Below, piece by piece: positions 53,001 to 59,727 of a stretch of 59,727 bases of DNA. Under the pieces are notes generated by a model, which saw only the letters and a list, made by a program, of their open reading frames with translations, had not been told where the DNA came from and made no database searches. Numbering within the stretch: position 1 is the stretch's first letter; each line of letters opens with the position of its first letter. The stretch comes from Pseudomonas sp. AFG_SD02_1510_Pfu_092 (GTDB taxonomy: Bacteria; Pseudomonadota; Gammaproteobacteria; Pseudomonadales; Pseudomonadaceae): contig NZ_PUQD01000032.1 of NCBI RefSeq assembly GCF_003331055.1, positions 1 through 59,727 on the forward strand. The letters run 5' to 3'. The translations under genes and the position numbers were made by a program.

Positions 53001-56000
53001 GGGCGGCAACCTGCAGCGCCATGCCCGCACCCTGGCCATCGGCCTGGATGTCGCGCAAACCCGGCAATTGCTGCAACAGGTCCCGGCGGCCTACCACACC
53101 CAGGTCAACGACCTGCTGCTGACCGCACTGGCGCGGACCCTGTGCCGCTGGAGCGGTGATGAACAGGTGCTGGTGCAGCTCGAAGGCCATGGCCGCGATG
53201 GCCTGTTCGAAGACATGGACCTGACCCGCAGCGTCGGCTGGTTCACCAATGCCTACCCGCTGAGCCTGCGCCCGCTGCCAGGCGAGGACGACGCGGCGCG
53301 GGCCGGCTCGCTCAAGGGCATCAAGGAACAGTTGCGCCAGGTGCCGCACAAAGGCCTGGGTTACGGCGTGCTGCGCTACCTGGCCGATGCGGCCGGGCGT
53401 GAACAGCTGGCGGCTTTGCCGCAGGCGCGGGTCACCTTCAACTACCTCGGCCAGTTCGACCAGCAGTTCGACAGCGCCTCGCTGTTCCAGCCAGTGGATG
53501 CCCCGACCGGCCTGGCCCACGACCTCGACGCGGCGCTGCCCAACTGGTTGAGTATCGATGGCCAGGTGTATGGCGGTGCCCTGCAACTGCGCTGGACCTT
53601 CAGCCTCGAACGCTATGATGAAGCGACCATCGCCCGCCTGGCCGAGGCCTATCGCCAGGAGCTGCTGGCGCTGGTCGGGCACTGCCTGGCCGATGGCAAC
53701 GGCAGCTTCACACCGTCGGACTTCCCCCTGGCGCACCTGACCCAGGCGCAGATCGACGCGTTGCCAGTGCCTGCTGCGCAGATCGAAGACGTCTACCCGC
53801 TGACACCAATGCAGGAAGGCATGCTGCTGCATACCCTGCTGGAACCTGGCACTGGCCTGTACTACATGCAGGACCGTTACCGCATCAACAGCGCTGTCGA
53901 CCCCGAGCGTTTCACCCAGGCCTGGCAGGCGGTGGTGGCGCGACACGAGGCACTGCGCGCCTCGTTCAGCTGGAACACCGGCGAGGCGATGCTGCAGATC
54001 ATCCACAAACCGCGCAGCACGCCGGTGGACTACCAGGACTGGCGTGGCCTCGATGAGGCGGCCCAGGAGCAGCGCCTGCAGGCCTTGCACAAACAGGAGC
54101 GCGAGGCCGGTTTTGCCCTGCTCAGCGAACCGCCGTTCCACCTGCGCCTGGTGCGGGTCGCCGATGAGCGCTACTGGTTCATGATGAGCAACCACCACAT
54201 CCTCATCGACGCCTGGTGCCGCTCGCTGCTGATGAACGATTTCTTCGAGGTCTACCAGGCCCTTGGCGAGGGCCGCCAGGCCCAGCTGCCGCTGCCGCCG
54301 CGCTACCGCGACTACATCGGCTGGCTGCAACGCCAGGGCCTGGACGACGCACGCGCCTGGTGGCAAGCCAACCTGGCCGGTTTCGAACGCGCCACCGCCA
54401 TTCCCAGCGACCGCCCGCTGCGCCATGACCACGCCGGCAGTGGCATGCGCGTCGGTGACTGCTACACCCGCCTGGCTGTCGCTGAGGGCGTGCGCCTGCG
54501 GGAACTGGCCCAGGCCCACCAGCTCACCGTCAATACCTTCGCCCAGGCCGCCTGGGCCCTGGTCCTGGCGCGCTACAGCGGCGAGCGCGACGTTGCCTTC
54601 GGCGTGACCGTGGCCGGGCGCCCGGTGGGCATGCCGCAGATGCAGCGTACCGTCGGCCTGTTCATCAACAGCGTCGCCCTGCGCGTGCAGTTGCCCGGCC
54701 CAGGTGAGCGTTGCAGCGTGCAGCAATGGCTGCACGGCCTGCTGGAGCGCAACATGGAGTTGCGCGAGTACGAATACCTGCCGCTGGTGGCGATCCAGGA
54801 ATGCAGCGAGCTGCCCAAGGGCCAGCCGCTGTTCGACAGCCTGTTCGTGTTCGAGAACGCGCCGGTGGAAACCGCCGTGCTCGACCATGCCCAGCAGCTG
54901 AACGCCAGCTCCGACTCGGGCCGTACCCACACCAACTTCCCATTGACGGCGGTGTGCTACCCCGGCGATGACCTGGGCCTGCACCTGTCGTTCGACCAAC
55001 GCTATTTCGACTACCCGACCGTCGAGCGCCTGCTGGCCCAGTTCAAGCGCCTGCTGCTGGCGCTGGTCGAAGGCTTCGCCGGGCAGGTGAGCGAACTGCC
55101 GTTGCTGGGCGCCGAGGAACAGCGCTTCTTGCTGGAAGACTGCAACCGCACCGCGCGCGCTTATCCGCTGGAGCAGAGCTACATCGCCCAGTTCGAAGCG
55201 CAGGTGGCTGCACATCCACAACGTATTGTCGCCCGCTGCCTGGACGCCGCCTACGATTATGCCGGGCTGAACCTGGCGGCCAACCGCCTGGGCCATGCGC
55301 TGATGGCGGCGGGCGTGGGCGTGGACCAACCGGTGGCCTTGCTGGCCGAGCGTGGCTTGCCGTTGCTGGGGATGATCGTCGGCAGCTTCAAGGCCGGCGC
55401 CGGCTACCTGCCGCTGGACCCGGGCCTGCCGGCGGCGCGCCTGCAAAGCATCCTGCAGCTCAGCCGCACACCGGTGCTGGTGTGCAGCGCGGCCTGTGCC
55501 GAGCAGGCGCGGCAGTTGCTGCAAGCGCTGGATACACCGGCACGCCCGCAGTTGCTGGTCTGGGAAGACATCCAGGCCAGCCCGCTGGCCAGCCACAACC
55601 CAGGCGTTCACAGCGGCCCGGATAACCTCGCCTACGTGATCTACACCTCGGGTTCGACCGGCTTGCCGAAGGGGGTGATGGTCGAGCAGCGCGGCATGCT
55701 CAACAACCAGCTGAGCAAGGTGCCGTACCTGGCACTCGGCGAGCAGGACGTGATTGCCCAGACGGCCTCGCAGAGCTTCGACATTTCCGTGTGGCAGTTC
55801 CTCGCCGCGCCGCTGTTCGGCGCCAGGGTGGAGATTGTGCCGAACGCCATCGCCCATGACCCGCAGGGCCTGCTGGCGCATGTACAGGCCACCGGCATCA
55901 CCGTGCTGGAAAGCGTGCCGTCGTTGATCCAGGGCATGCTCGCCGGCGACCACCAGGCCCTCGACTGCCTGCGCTGGATGCTGCCGACCGGCGAAGCCAT

Positions 56001-57021
56001 GCCTCCGGAGCTGGCGGCGCAGTGGTTGCAGCGTTACCCGCAAATCGGCCTGGTCAATGCCTACGGCCCGGCGGAGTGTTCGGACGACGTGGCCTTCTTC
56101 CGCGTCGATGCCGCCTCCACCCAGGGCAGCTACCTGCCGATCGGCACACCGACCGACAACAACCGCCTGTACCTGTTCGGCGAGGACCAGGCGCTGGTGC
56201 CGCTGGGCGCGGTCGGTGAGTTGTGCGTGGCCGGCACCGGTGTCGGCCGTGGCTACGTCGGCGACCCGTTGCGCACCGCGCAGGCGTTCATCCCCCATCC
56301 TTGCGGGGCACCGGGCGAGCGCCTGTACCGCACCGGCGACCTGGCACGGCAGCGCCCGGACGGGGTACTGGAGTATGTCGGGCGTATCGATCACCAGGTG
56401 AAGATTCGCGGCTACCGCATCGAACTGGGCGAGATCGAAGCCCGCCTGCACGAGCAGGTCGAGATTCGCGACGCTGCCGTTGGTGTGCAGGAGGGCGTCA
56501 ACGGCAAGCACCTGGTCGGTTACCTGGTGGCGCACCAGGGCATCAGCGCTGATGCCGCACTGCTCGAGCAGGTCAAACAGCGCTTGCGAGCCGAGTTGCC
56601 GGAGTACATGGTGCCGCAGCACTGGGGCTGGTTCGACAGCCTGCCGCACAACGCCAACGGCAAGCTTGACCGCAAGGTCTTGCCGGCCATCGACATCGGC
56701 GGCCAGCACAGCCAGGCCTACCAGGCGCCGCGTAATGCGCTGGAAGAGTTATTGGCGGGTATCTGGGCCGATGTGCTCAAGGCCGAGCGGGTCGGGGTGC
56801 ACGACAACTTCTTCGAGCTGGGCGGGCATTCGCTGCTGGCCACGCAGATCGCCTCGCGGGTGCAGAAGCAATTGCAGCTGAACGTGCCGCTGCGGGCGAT
56901 GTTCGAGTGCAGCACGGTGGAGGAGCTGGCGGAGTATGTGCAGGGGCTGCAGGGCAGTGCGCTGGATGACGACAAGGTCGACCGGCTGAGTGACCTGATG
57001 GCGGAGCTGGAGGGGTTGTGA
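44068..57021 (+). CDS. pvdL: pyoverdine chromophore peptide synthetase PvdL
   Basis: 4317 residues, the length of known PvdL. Domain order from core motifs: acyl-CoA ligase (QYTSGST at 172), T (GGNS, Ser615), C (HHIVADG 802), A ([11 protein letters not shown] 1274), T (GGHS, Ser1659), C (HHIVTEG 1851), A ([11 protein letters not shown] about 2332), T (LGGDS, Ser2729), E (HHLVVDG 2906), C (HHILIDA 3376), A (about 3862), T (GGHS, Ser4255). No thioesterase. This builds the acyl-Glu-D-Tyr-Dab precursor of the chromophore. The third A domain reads DIWELTADD at the pocket positions, a Dab-type code. The LGGDS carrier precedes the epimerase, as expected. The ATG at 44068 follows GGCAGGA; an 84-base upstream extension was rejected because it overlaps promoter-proximal sequence. 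Its last 288 bases are duplicated at the window end. Confidence 0.97.
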   Translation: MTDAFELPLSLVQALAQRAARTPDKIALRFLADVPGEQAVLSYRDLDQRARTIAAALQARAGFGDRAVLLFPSGPDYVAAFFGCLYAGVIAVPAYPPESARQHHQQRLLSIIDDAEPRLLLTVAALYDNLQGLEALAAQNAPELLAVDGLDPSLAAHWREPALKGDDIAFLQYTSGSTALPKGVQVSHGNLVANEQLIRQGFGIDLNPDDVIVSWLPLYHDMGLIGGLLQPIFSGVPCVLMAPGYFLARPLRWLQAISEYGGTISGGPDFAYRLCSERVSEAALAGLDLSRWRVAYSGSEPIRQDSLATFADKFQACGFDPQSFFASYGLAEATLFVSGSRRGQGIAALELDAETLAANRAEPGKGSVLMSCGYPQPGHAVRIVEPRHQQVLGDNQVGEVWASGPSIAQGYWRNPQASARTFVAMDGQTWLRTGDLGFMRDGEVFVTGRLKDMLIVRGQNLYPQDLEQTLEREVAVLRKGRVAVFAVEQQGEEGIGVAVEISRNVQKTTTPQQLIKTLRQVVADACRQAPAVVLLLNPGALPKTSSGKLQRSACRLRMDDGSLDCYARFPEASEAGGAAAGDDELQQRIAAVWRDILKVEAVAADDHFLLLGGNSIAATQASARLADELGIPLGLRTLFEAPLLADYSKAVAAIIAEGGTQAGPIATLERGQWLPQSLAQNRLWLLWQLQPQSAAYNIPAGLQLRGELDENAVEAALRALLVRHESLRTVFSDAHGQAVQRILAPQPFSLRRLNLAGQAAEQIAARREAEARQPFDLRQGPLLRATLVRLDDEHHQLWLTLHHIVADGWSLNILLDEFARLYAAHCQGLEANLPALTLGYADYGNWQRQWLAAGEGERQLQYWRARLGDELPVLDLCTDHPRAHQREHRAARLQLKLPARLTEALNGLAREQQASLFMVLLAGWQALLHRYSGQVDIRVGVPNANRPRLESQGMVGFFINTQVLRAQLDGRLPFDQLLAQVRQATLEAQANQDLPFEQLLEALPEAREQGLFQVMFNHQQRDLSALRRLPGLLAEELPWHSREAKFDLQLHSEEDHQGRLSLAFDYAAELFDSSTIQRLAQHLLAVLEQVCAAPQRPLGELQLLDAPARAQLLGWGQAVAAAPQRLLVEQLDEQARLTPQRTALAWDGGSLDYAELHQQANRLAHYLRDKGVGPDTCVAIAVERSAPLLVGLLAILKAGAAYVPLDVDYPAERLAYMLADCNASLLLSHSSLLGKLPQVQGVSAIALDQLHLGSWPSHAPRLHLHGDNLAYVIYTSGSTGQPKGVGITHAALAERLQWMQATYALDHSDVLMQKAPISFDVSVWECFWPLVTGCKLVLAGPGEHRDPQRIAALVQAHGVTTLHFVPPLLQVFVQEPQAAACSSLRRLFSGGEALSATLRDRVLQVLPQVQLHNRYGPTETAINVTHWHCQAADGERSPIGRPLGNVLCRVLDDELELTAPGVPGELYLGGAGLARGYLGRPGLTAERFVPQADGHGQRLYRSGDRARWQVQTEALEYLGRLDQQVKVRGFRVEPEEVQACLLAQAGVEQALVLIHQDAVGAQLVGYYSGSAPPDVLLTVLAERLPAYMVPAQLIPLAQMPLGPSGKVERKALPAPVWQQREHIEPQTELQQQVAAIWREVLNLPRIGLQDDFFALGGHSLLATQIVSRTRQACDVELPLKALFEASELGTFCAEIARIRAAGERNLQGAIARVDRRQAVPLSYSQQRMWFLWQMEPDSPAYNVGGMARLRGRLHVDAFERALQALIVRHETLRTTFPSIDGVPYQCVADDSNLHLDWQDFSALPGDARQQRLEQLAEAQAHQPFDLEHGPLLRACLVKAEEREHVFVLTLHHIVTEGWAMDIFARELGELYEAFVDDRESPLAALPVQYLDYSEWQRQWLESGEGARQLAYWRARLGDEHPVLALPADRPRPAVQSHRGGLYRFELDPALVARVHAFNSQRGLTLFMTMTATLAALLHRYSGQRDLRIGAPVANRIRPESEGLIGAFLNTQVLRCELDGQMPVSALLEQVRQAAIEAQSHQDLPFEQLVEALQPPRSSAYNPLFQVMCNVQRWAFQQSRTLAGMQVDYLVNDASATKFDLYLEVTDLDGRLGCCLTYSRDLFDEPRIARMAEHWERLLVGLLDNPQQRLCELPMLSSAEQQMLAGQLHGEQSSDLGQTLHGLFAAQAARTPHAGALTFAGQHMSYAELDQQANRLARALRERGVGPQVRVGLALERSLEMVVGLLAVLKAGGAYVPLDPEYPLDRLRYMVEDSRIGLLLSQRELLHSLGELPDGVARWSLEDDAASLSAYSDAPLDNLSLPQHQAYLIYTSGSTGKPKGVVVSHGEFAMHCQAVIAAFGMRSDDCELHFYSINFDAASERLWAPLLCGARVVLRAQGQWGAEDICQLVREQQVSILGFTPSYGSQLAQHLAGQGAQLPVRLVITGGEALTGEHLQRIRQAFAPQQLFNAYGPTETVVMPLACLAPQVLATDLGSVPIGRVIGQRTAYILDDDLALLPQGGIGELYVGGAGLAQGYHDRPGLTAERFVADPFSAAGGRLYRTGDLVRLGSDGLVEYVGRADQQVKVRGFRIELGEIESRLQTHADIDEAVVLALDLPGGKQLVAYLVCKQAAADSQAQALLREALKADARQHLPDYMVPAHLVLLDRLPLMGNGKLDRRALPLPDLEQARQHYQAPGNQVQAQLAQIWGEVLNVAQVGVQDNFFELGGDSILSIQVVSRARQAGLQFSPRDLFQHQTIQTLAAVVRHSAAANSIEQGQRHGQTGLTPIQHWFFDSEVAQPQHWNQAVLLAPRQPLDEGLLAQALSALVQHHDSLRLRFSKAAGRWQATYDQAGTGQLLWAASVADFADCQPLYTDLQRSLDLHQGPLLRALLVRDGQGRQRLLLAIHHLVVDGVSWRVLLEDLQALYRGQPLATKTHAMGDWAARLASYAGSDSLRDELAWWQGQLGGVRRELPCDHPQGGNLQRHARTLAIGLDVAQTRQLLQQVPAAYHTQVNDLLLTALARTLCRWSGDEQVLVQLEGHGRDGLFEDMDLTRSVGWFTNAYPLSLRPLPGEDDAARAGSLKGIKEQLRQVPHKGLGYGVLRYLADAAGREQLAALPQARVTFNYLGQFDQQFDSASLFQPVDAPTGLAHDLDAALPNWLSIDGQVYGGALQLRWTFSLERYDEATIARLAEAYRQELLALVGHCLADGNGSFTPSDFPLAHLTQAQIDALPVPAAQIEDVYPLTPMQEGMLLHTLLEPGTGLYYMQDRYRINSAVDPERFTQAWQAVVARHEALRASFSWNTGEAMLQIIHKPRSTPVDYQDWRGLDEAAQEQRLQALHKQEREAGFALLSEPPFHLRLVRVADERYWFMMSNHHILIDAWCRSLLMNDFFEVYQALGEGRQAQLPLPPRYRDYIGWLQRQGLDDARAWWQANLAGFERATAIPSDRPLRHDHAGSGMRVGDCYTRLAVAEGVRLRELAQAHQLTVNTFAQAAWALVLARYSGERDVAFGVTVAGRPVGMPQMQRTVGLFINSVALRVQLPGPGERCSVQQWLHGLLERNMELREYEYLPLVAIQECSELPKGQPLFDSLFVFENAPVETAVLDHAQQLNASSDSGRTHTNFPLTAVCYPGDDLGLHLSFDQRYFDYPTVERLLAQFKRLLLALVEGFAGQVSELPLLGAEEQRFLLEDCNRTARAYPLEQSYIAQFEAQVAAHPQRIVARCLDAAYDYAGLNLAANRLGHALMAAGVGVDQPVALLAERGLPLLGMIVGSFKAGAGYLPLDPGLPAARLQSILQLSRTPVLVCSAACAEQARQLLQALDTPARPQLLVWEDIQASPLASHNPGVHSGPDNLAYVIYTSGSTGLPKGVMVEQRGMLNNQLSKVPYLALGEQDVIAQTASQSFDISVWQFLAAPLFGARVEIVPNAIAHDPQGLLAHVQATGITVLESVPSLIQGMLAGDHQALDCLRWMLPTGEAMPPELAAQWLQRYPQIGLVNAYGPAECSDDVAFFRVDAASTQGSYLPIGTPTDNNRLYLFGEDQALVPLGAVGELCVAGTGVGRGYVGDPLRTAQAFIPHPCGAPGERLYRTGDLARQRPDGVLEYVGRIDHQVKIRGYRIELGEIEARLHEQVEIRDAAVGVQEGVNGKHLVGYLVAHQGISADAALLEQVKQRLRAELPEYMVPQHWGWFDSLPHNANGKLDRKVLPAIDIGGQHSQAYQAPRNALEELLAGIWADVLKAERVGVHDNFFELGGHSLLATQIASRVQKQLQLNVPLRAMFECSTVEELAEYVQGLQGSALDDDKVDRLSDLMAELEGL
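56734..57021 (+). repeat. direct repeat copy 1 (pvdL terminal T domain)
   Basis: From AATGCGCTGGAAGAG to the pvdL stop codon. It is identical to 59440-59727 at 287 of 288 positions; the one difference is G at 56932 against A at 59638 (Glu to Lys in EELAEYV). A weaker match extends left to 56684 with a 13-base net gap. Confidence 0.97.
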
Positions 57022-57052
57022 GTTGAGTTGATATGGGGCGCCTGTACGGGCC

Positions 57053-57265
57053 CTTTCGCGGGTAAACCCGCTCCCACAGGATTACCGCAGCCTTCGGCTC
57101 CTGCGCAGTACCTGTGGGAGCGGGCATGCCCGCGAACACCGGCGCAGCCGGTGCCATGCACCGCGCTGGATTCTTCGCGGGCTTGCTCCCACAGGGATCA
57201 GCACCGTGTTCAGGGCCGGTGCAGTCCAGCCTGTGGGAGCGGGTTCACCCGCGAAGAGGCCGGTA
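57053..57265. repeat. cluster of four REP units (two pairs)
   Basis: Units near 57055-57080, 57110-57145, 57173-57195 and 57230-57262 alternate in orientation. The third has lost four bases of its core (GCGGGCTTGCTCCCAC). An ACCGGC/GCCGGT hairpin lies in the middle. This is the densest REP array in the window and fills the gap between pvdL and the ABC genes. Confidence 0.9.
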
Positions 57266-57280
57266 CTGGCAAGCAGTTTT

Positions 57281-58072
57281 TCAGCGCTTGTCGAGCAATT
57301 CCGGCCGTGGTGCCCCTTGCTGGCTTTGCAGGTTGCCTTGCCCATCGCTTTGCAGCACCACGTTGTCCTGCGACATGGAGGCGTTGATAAACGCTTCATC
57401 CAAAGACGCCGCCTGATAGCGAGCCAGGAATTGGTTTGCGCTATGGAACGCTTCAAGTTGATGGTGGGCAAGCATGTAAAACCGGCTGCAATTGGCCGCA
57501 ATCTCCTGCGTGTAATGGGATGAAACCAAAACACTGGCGCCTTCGTTGCAGGCGTGTTTAATTCCAAGCCAGATAAAGTGTCGAAATTCCGGATCTACCC
57601 CAGCCGTGGGTTCGTCAAGTATGACCAGATCACTGCCCATGAGTAGCAGTGTCAGAGTGAAAAAACTGCGGATTTCACCATAGCTGCAAGTAGATGCTTT
57701 CTTTCTGGAAATATCCGAATAGCGTTTGGAAAGCGCAGGCGACCATGCGTTAAGCCGAGACAGCGCTTCAGAAAGGCAAAGCTTCGACGGGGCATTCAAA
57801 TGGGTAATGAGTTCATAAACTTCAGACATCCGCAGTTGCGGCGGTGGCGTCAAAATCTGCGTTAGATAAGCCGGGTGTTTGGCGCGGCTGATGATTTCTC
57901 CATGGTCAGGTTTTCTAAGTTTGCAAATCAGATCGAAGAGCGTCGTTTTTCCAGCGCCATTGCTTCCTAATATACCCACTGCCTCACCTGGTGCGACGTG
58001 CAGGTTGACAGTGTGGAATAAGGACTTGTCTTTGTATGAAAACGATAGTTTTTTGATAATGAGTGTGCCCAT
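57281..58072 (-). CDS. ABC transporter ATP-binding protein of an export pair
   Basis: 263 residues. Walker A GSNGAGKTT (36-44), Q-loop Gln72, Walker B LVILDEPTAGVD (149-160) and switch His186 (SSHYTQE) are intact. The signature is CSYGE (129-133) in place of LSGGQ, keeping only the Gly. The Q-loop-to-signature segment and a 40-residue C-terminal tail rich in Gln are not standard. The fold resembles CcmA/DrrA-type exporters. The ATG touches the permease stop (TAAATG), so the two are coupled. Base composition and codons are visibly AT-richer than the flanking pvdL, implying recent acquisition. Substrate unknown. Confidence 0.85.
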   Translation of the reverse strand: MGTLIIKKLSFSYKDKSLFHTVNLHVAPGEAVGILGSNGAGKTTLFDLICKLRKPDHGEIISRAKHPAYLTQILTPPPQLRMSEVYELITHLNAPSKLCLSEALSRLNAWSPALSKRYSDISRKKASTCSYGEIRSFFTLTLLLMGSDLVILDEPTAGVDPEFRHFIWLGIKHACNEGASVLVSSHYTQEIAANCSRFYMLAHHQLEAFHSANQFLARYQAASLDEAFINASMSQDNVVLQSDGQGNLQSQQGAPRPELLDKR

Positions 58073-59167
58073 TTAGTATCGGCTCCAGACAGGCTGGACT
58101 TTGAAGTGATTCATTGTCAAGTAAAAGCCAGTCAGTGAGAGGGTGAGTGCCACCGGGAAAGCTCCCAGTAGTGGAATTTCGTCTCGGAAGATGCGGGTGC
58201 TCAGGTGCAGAGGGTTGACGAGTGCGATCAGTTCCTCATGCTCTTTTCCTGTAGTTGCACCCAGGTAACTGGACATCAGCATGAGGAATGATAAAAGTGA
58301 AAAAAGTGTACTGGCTGTTCCAAATTTGATAGGCAGAGCGGCTATGGCGAAACCCATAAAGGAAAAACCCAGGTAGCTGGTAAAGAAACAGGCCATTAGA
58401 TAGAAATATTCGTGGGCTGAATAATTTCCAAGCATGGGCTTGGTGAGTAGATAGAATAAAGACGCATAGATGAGGCTTAGGAACGAGTAGCTGATCATGT
58501 GCGATGCAAGAAAAAGACGAATTGATTCCTTCTGGTATATGAACGAACGGATAAAGCCGCTTTCTCTTCTGCCGATAAGGTAAAAGCTGAAGCCAAAAAA
58601 AGCTACATTTGCTGAAATGTAGGCGTAAAACCACGCAGAGTATGATAAATAGGCCTGAGCGGTCGGCTCCGGGTTTAGAGAACTCGGATTCATGATAAAG
58701 AACAGCATGCAGGGCGCGAAGGCAGTCCACAATAAGCTGGAGGGTTCTCTGAGGTGTTCCATTATTAAGATTCTTGAAATGTTATAGAGCTTTTTTGCCC
58801 TAGGGGTGGAGTGCAGATTGCTGCTGGTCATGGGAAGGGTACCATTCTGCTGGGTTGTGGGATGATCTGAGTTCATGGATGATAGGTATAGGTAGCCATC
58901 AAATTTTAATTCTCTTAAGCGTATTATTAGCGCTGCGCTGGTGAGCGGGGAGGTGATTGGTTGGTTTGCTTCGATTTGGGCTTTGTTTGATGTCTGTGCC
59001 CAATTGAGTGCCCATTGAAATCTCCTTAGTTGCCCCGAACGCCGGGGTTCTGTGGGTTTAGGCTTATATCTCACGTGCGTCAAATATGTCTGGGGTGGTT
59101 CGATGCTTAGGGCGCTATCCGACTGTATAAGTTGTGGTTGGTCTTGTAAGATTTTTCTGAGCGGCAT
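58073..59167 (-). CDS. ABC-2-type transporter permease of an export pair
   Basis: 364 residues from the ATG at 59167. Six hydrophobic helices lie between about 143 and 355 (LLWTAFAPCMLFFIM, AYISANVAFFGFSFYLIG and four more), the ABC-2 exporter pattern. The first about 112 residues are hydrophilic, rich in Gln/Pro/Ser and unlike this family. Starting at Met98 (58876) or Met113 (58831) would give 267 or 252 residues, the usual size, so the true start may be there. A TTAGGA stands 13 bases before 59167. The region is the most AT-rich in the window. No substrate gene is recognised beside it. Confidence 0.7.
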   Translation of the reverse strand: MPLRKILQDQPQLIQSDSALSIEPPQTYLTHVRYKPKPTEPRRSGQLRRFQWALNWAQTSNKAQIEANQPITSPLTSAALIIRLRELKFDGYLYLSSMNSDHPTTQQNGTLPMTSSNLHSTPRAKKLYNISRILIMEHLREPSSLLWTAFAPCMLFFIMNPSSLNPEPTAQAYLSYSAWFYAYISANVAFFGFSFYLIGRRESGFIRSFIYQKESIRLFLASHMISYSFLSLIYASLFYLLTKPMLGNYSAHEYFYLMACFFTSYLGFSFMGFAIAALPIKFGTASTLFSLLSFLMLMSSYLGATTGKEHEELIALVNPLHLSTRIFRDEIPLLGAFPVALTLSLTGFYLTMNHFKVQPVWSRY

Positions 59168-59439
59168 CTCTTATGGAATTCCTAAGAGCTACCAAAAGTG
59201 TAAGAAATGTCCTGTTTTAGAGTGGGACTGGCTTGTATGTTTTGTGGGATTGATATGGGTTTCATCAGCGAGGGTTATTTTGTGTTGGGTCATGAAAAAA
59301 GATGTTTATTGTTTTGGATGCGCGAGTTAGTGTTTCGGAATGTAAAAATTGATCTGGTCTAGCGGATGCGCTAGTTGGTAGAGGTCCTACAGATGGTCCT
59401 ATCGGCCATCGACATCGGCCGCAGCACGAGGCGGCACGC
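59168..59439. other. AT-rich junction between the ABC pair and the duplicated carrier domain
   Basis: 272 bases without a recognised gene. 59168-59350 is G+T-rich on the plus strand. From 59353 the frame of the carrier domain is open but has no ATG. At 59403-59419 a 17-base stretch matches pvdL 56684-56700 exactly, then 20 bases are scrambled with a net loss of 13 bases before the exact repeat begins at 59440. Confidence 0.6.
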
Positions 59440-59727
59440 AATGCGCTGGAAGAGTTATTGGCGGGTATCTGGGCCGATGTGCTCAAGGCCGAGCGGGTCG
59501 GGGTGCACGACAACTTCTTCGAGCTGGGCGGGCATTCGCTGCTGGCCACGCAGATCGCCTCGCGGGTGCAGAAGCAATTGCAGCTGAACGTGCCGCTGCG
59601 GGCGATGTTCGAGTGCAGCACGGTGGAGGAGCTGGCGAAGTATGTGCAGGGGCTGCAGGGCAGTGCGCTGGATGACGACAAGGTCGACCGGCTGAGTGAC
59701 CTGATGGCGGAGCTGGAGGGGTTGTGA
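59440..59727 (+). pseudogene. duplicated, orphan terminal T (peptidyl carrier) domain of pvdL
   Basis: The frame encodes about 95 residues, identical to the PvdL C-terminus except Glu to Lys, including the phosphopantetheine site [15 protein letters not shown] and the terminal LMAELEGL with stop at the last base of the window. There is no ATG; TTG at 59458 is the only alternative start, and no ribosome site is seen. The in-frame opening begins at 59353 after a TGA. Because the 17-base match further left is in another frame, this is most simply a 3'-end fragment. A functional free-standing carrier protein is possible but unsupported. Confidence 0.75.

Noticed and set aside
50761..56709. A nearly 2000-codon open frame on the strand opposite pvdL, and similar ones opposite its first half (45994-48753).
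   Set aside because: Antisense frames stay open because GC-rich third positions make stop codons rare. The translations are low in family motifs, while the plus strand has complete NRPS domains.
57053..57265. The regularly repeated GTGGGAGCGGG units as a CRISPR array.
   Set aside because: Units are palindromic, alternate in orientation, are unequal in spacing and occur throughout the genome segment; they are REP elements.
56734..59727. A transposon or integron carrying the ABC genes.
   Set aside because: No transposase, integrase, terminal inverted repeats or short target duplication could be found inside the visible part; only the carrier-domain direct repeat is present.

Overview
The window is a GC-rich chromosomal segment of a fluorescent Pseudomonas, most likely of the P. 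putida group. The evidence is a PvdS-type sigma factor divergent from a PvdL-type pyoverdine synthetase, two consecutive cbb3 oxidase operons followed by ccoGHIS-hemN-anr, and many Pseudomonas-type REP elements (a GTGGGAGCGGG...CCCGCGAA family and a GTGGGAGCTGGCTTGCCGGCGATGG family). The species call rests on remembered gene order and protein similarity, not on a search.

Layout. 1-9.9 kb is a purine-use block: an AzgA-type permease, two GntR/FCD regulators at its two ends, an aquaporin, and an xdhA-xdhB-xdhC-guaD operon. Upstream of both the permease and xdhA lies the same palindromic motif. 9.9-24.1 kb is housekeeping: the second GntR gene runs straight into smc, then zipA, ligA, the 4.5S SRP RNA, a small lipoprotein, a divergent MerR/DUF2938 pair with a textbook MerR promoter, dnaX-ybaB-recR, and apt. 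24.1-39.3 kb is microaerobic respiration, all on the minus strand: anr, hemN, a SafE-like gene, ccoS, ccoI, ccoH, ccoG and two ccoNOQP sets. Good Anr boxes precede hemN and both ccoN genes, so the regulator and its targets sit together. 39.3-43.1 kb holds an alpha/beta hydrolase, ppnP, an exonuclease, a solute-binding protein and a siderophore-type acyltransferase. 43.2-57.0 kb is pvdS (Fur box in its promoter) divergent from the 4317-residue pvdL (iron-starvation box), organised AL-T-C-A-T-C-A-T-E-C-A-T.

The last 2.7 kb is the unusual part. After a cluster of four REP units there is a clearly AT-richer two-gene ABC exporter on the minus strand, and then a second copy of the final 288 bp of pvdL, identical except for one base. 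This copy encodes an orphan carrier (T) domain with no ATG, and its 5' side is scarred and frameshifted. The exporter is therefore bracketed by a direct repeat of the pvdL 3' end. This is the best candidate in the window for something not previously described. What lies beyond the window edge cannot be seen.

No tRNA, rRNA, CRISPR array, transposase, integrase or phage gene was recognised.
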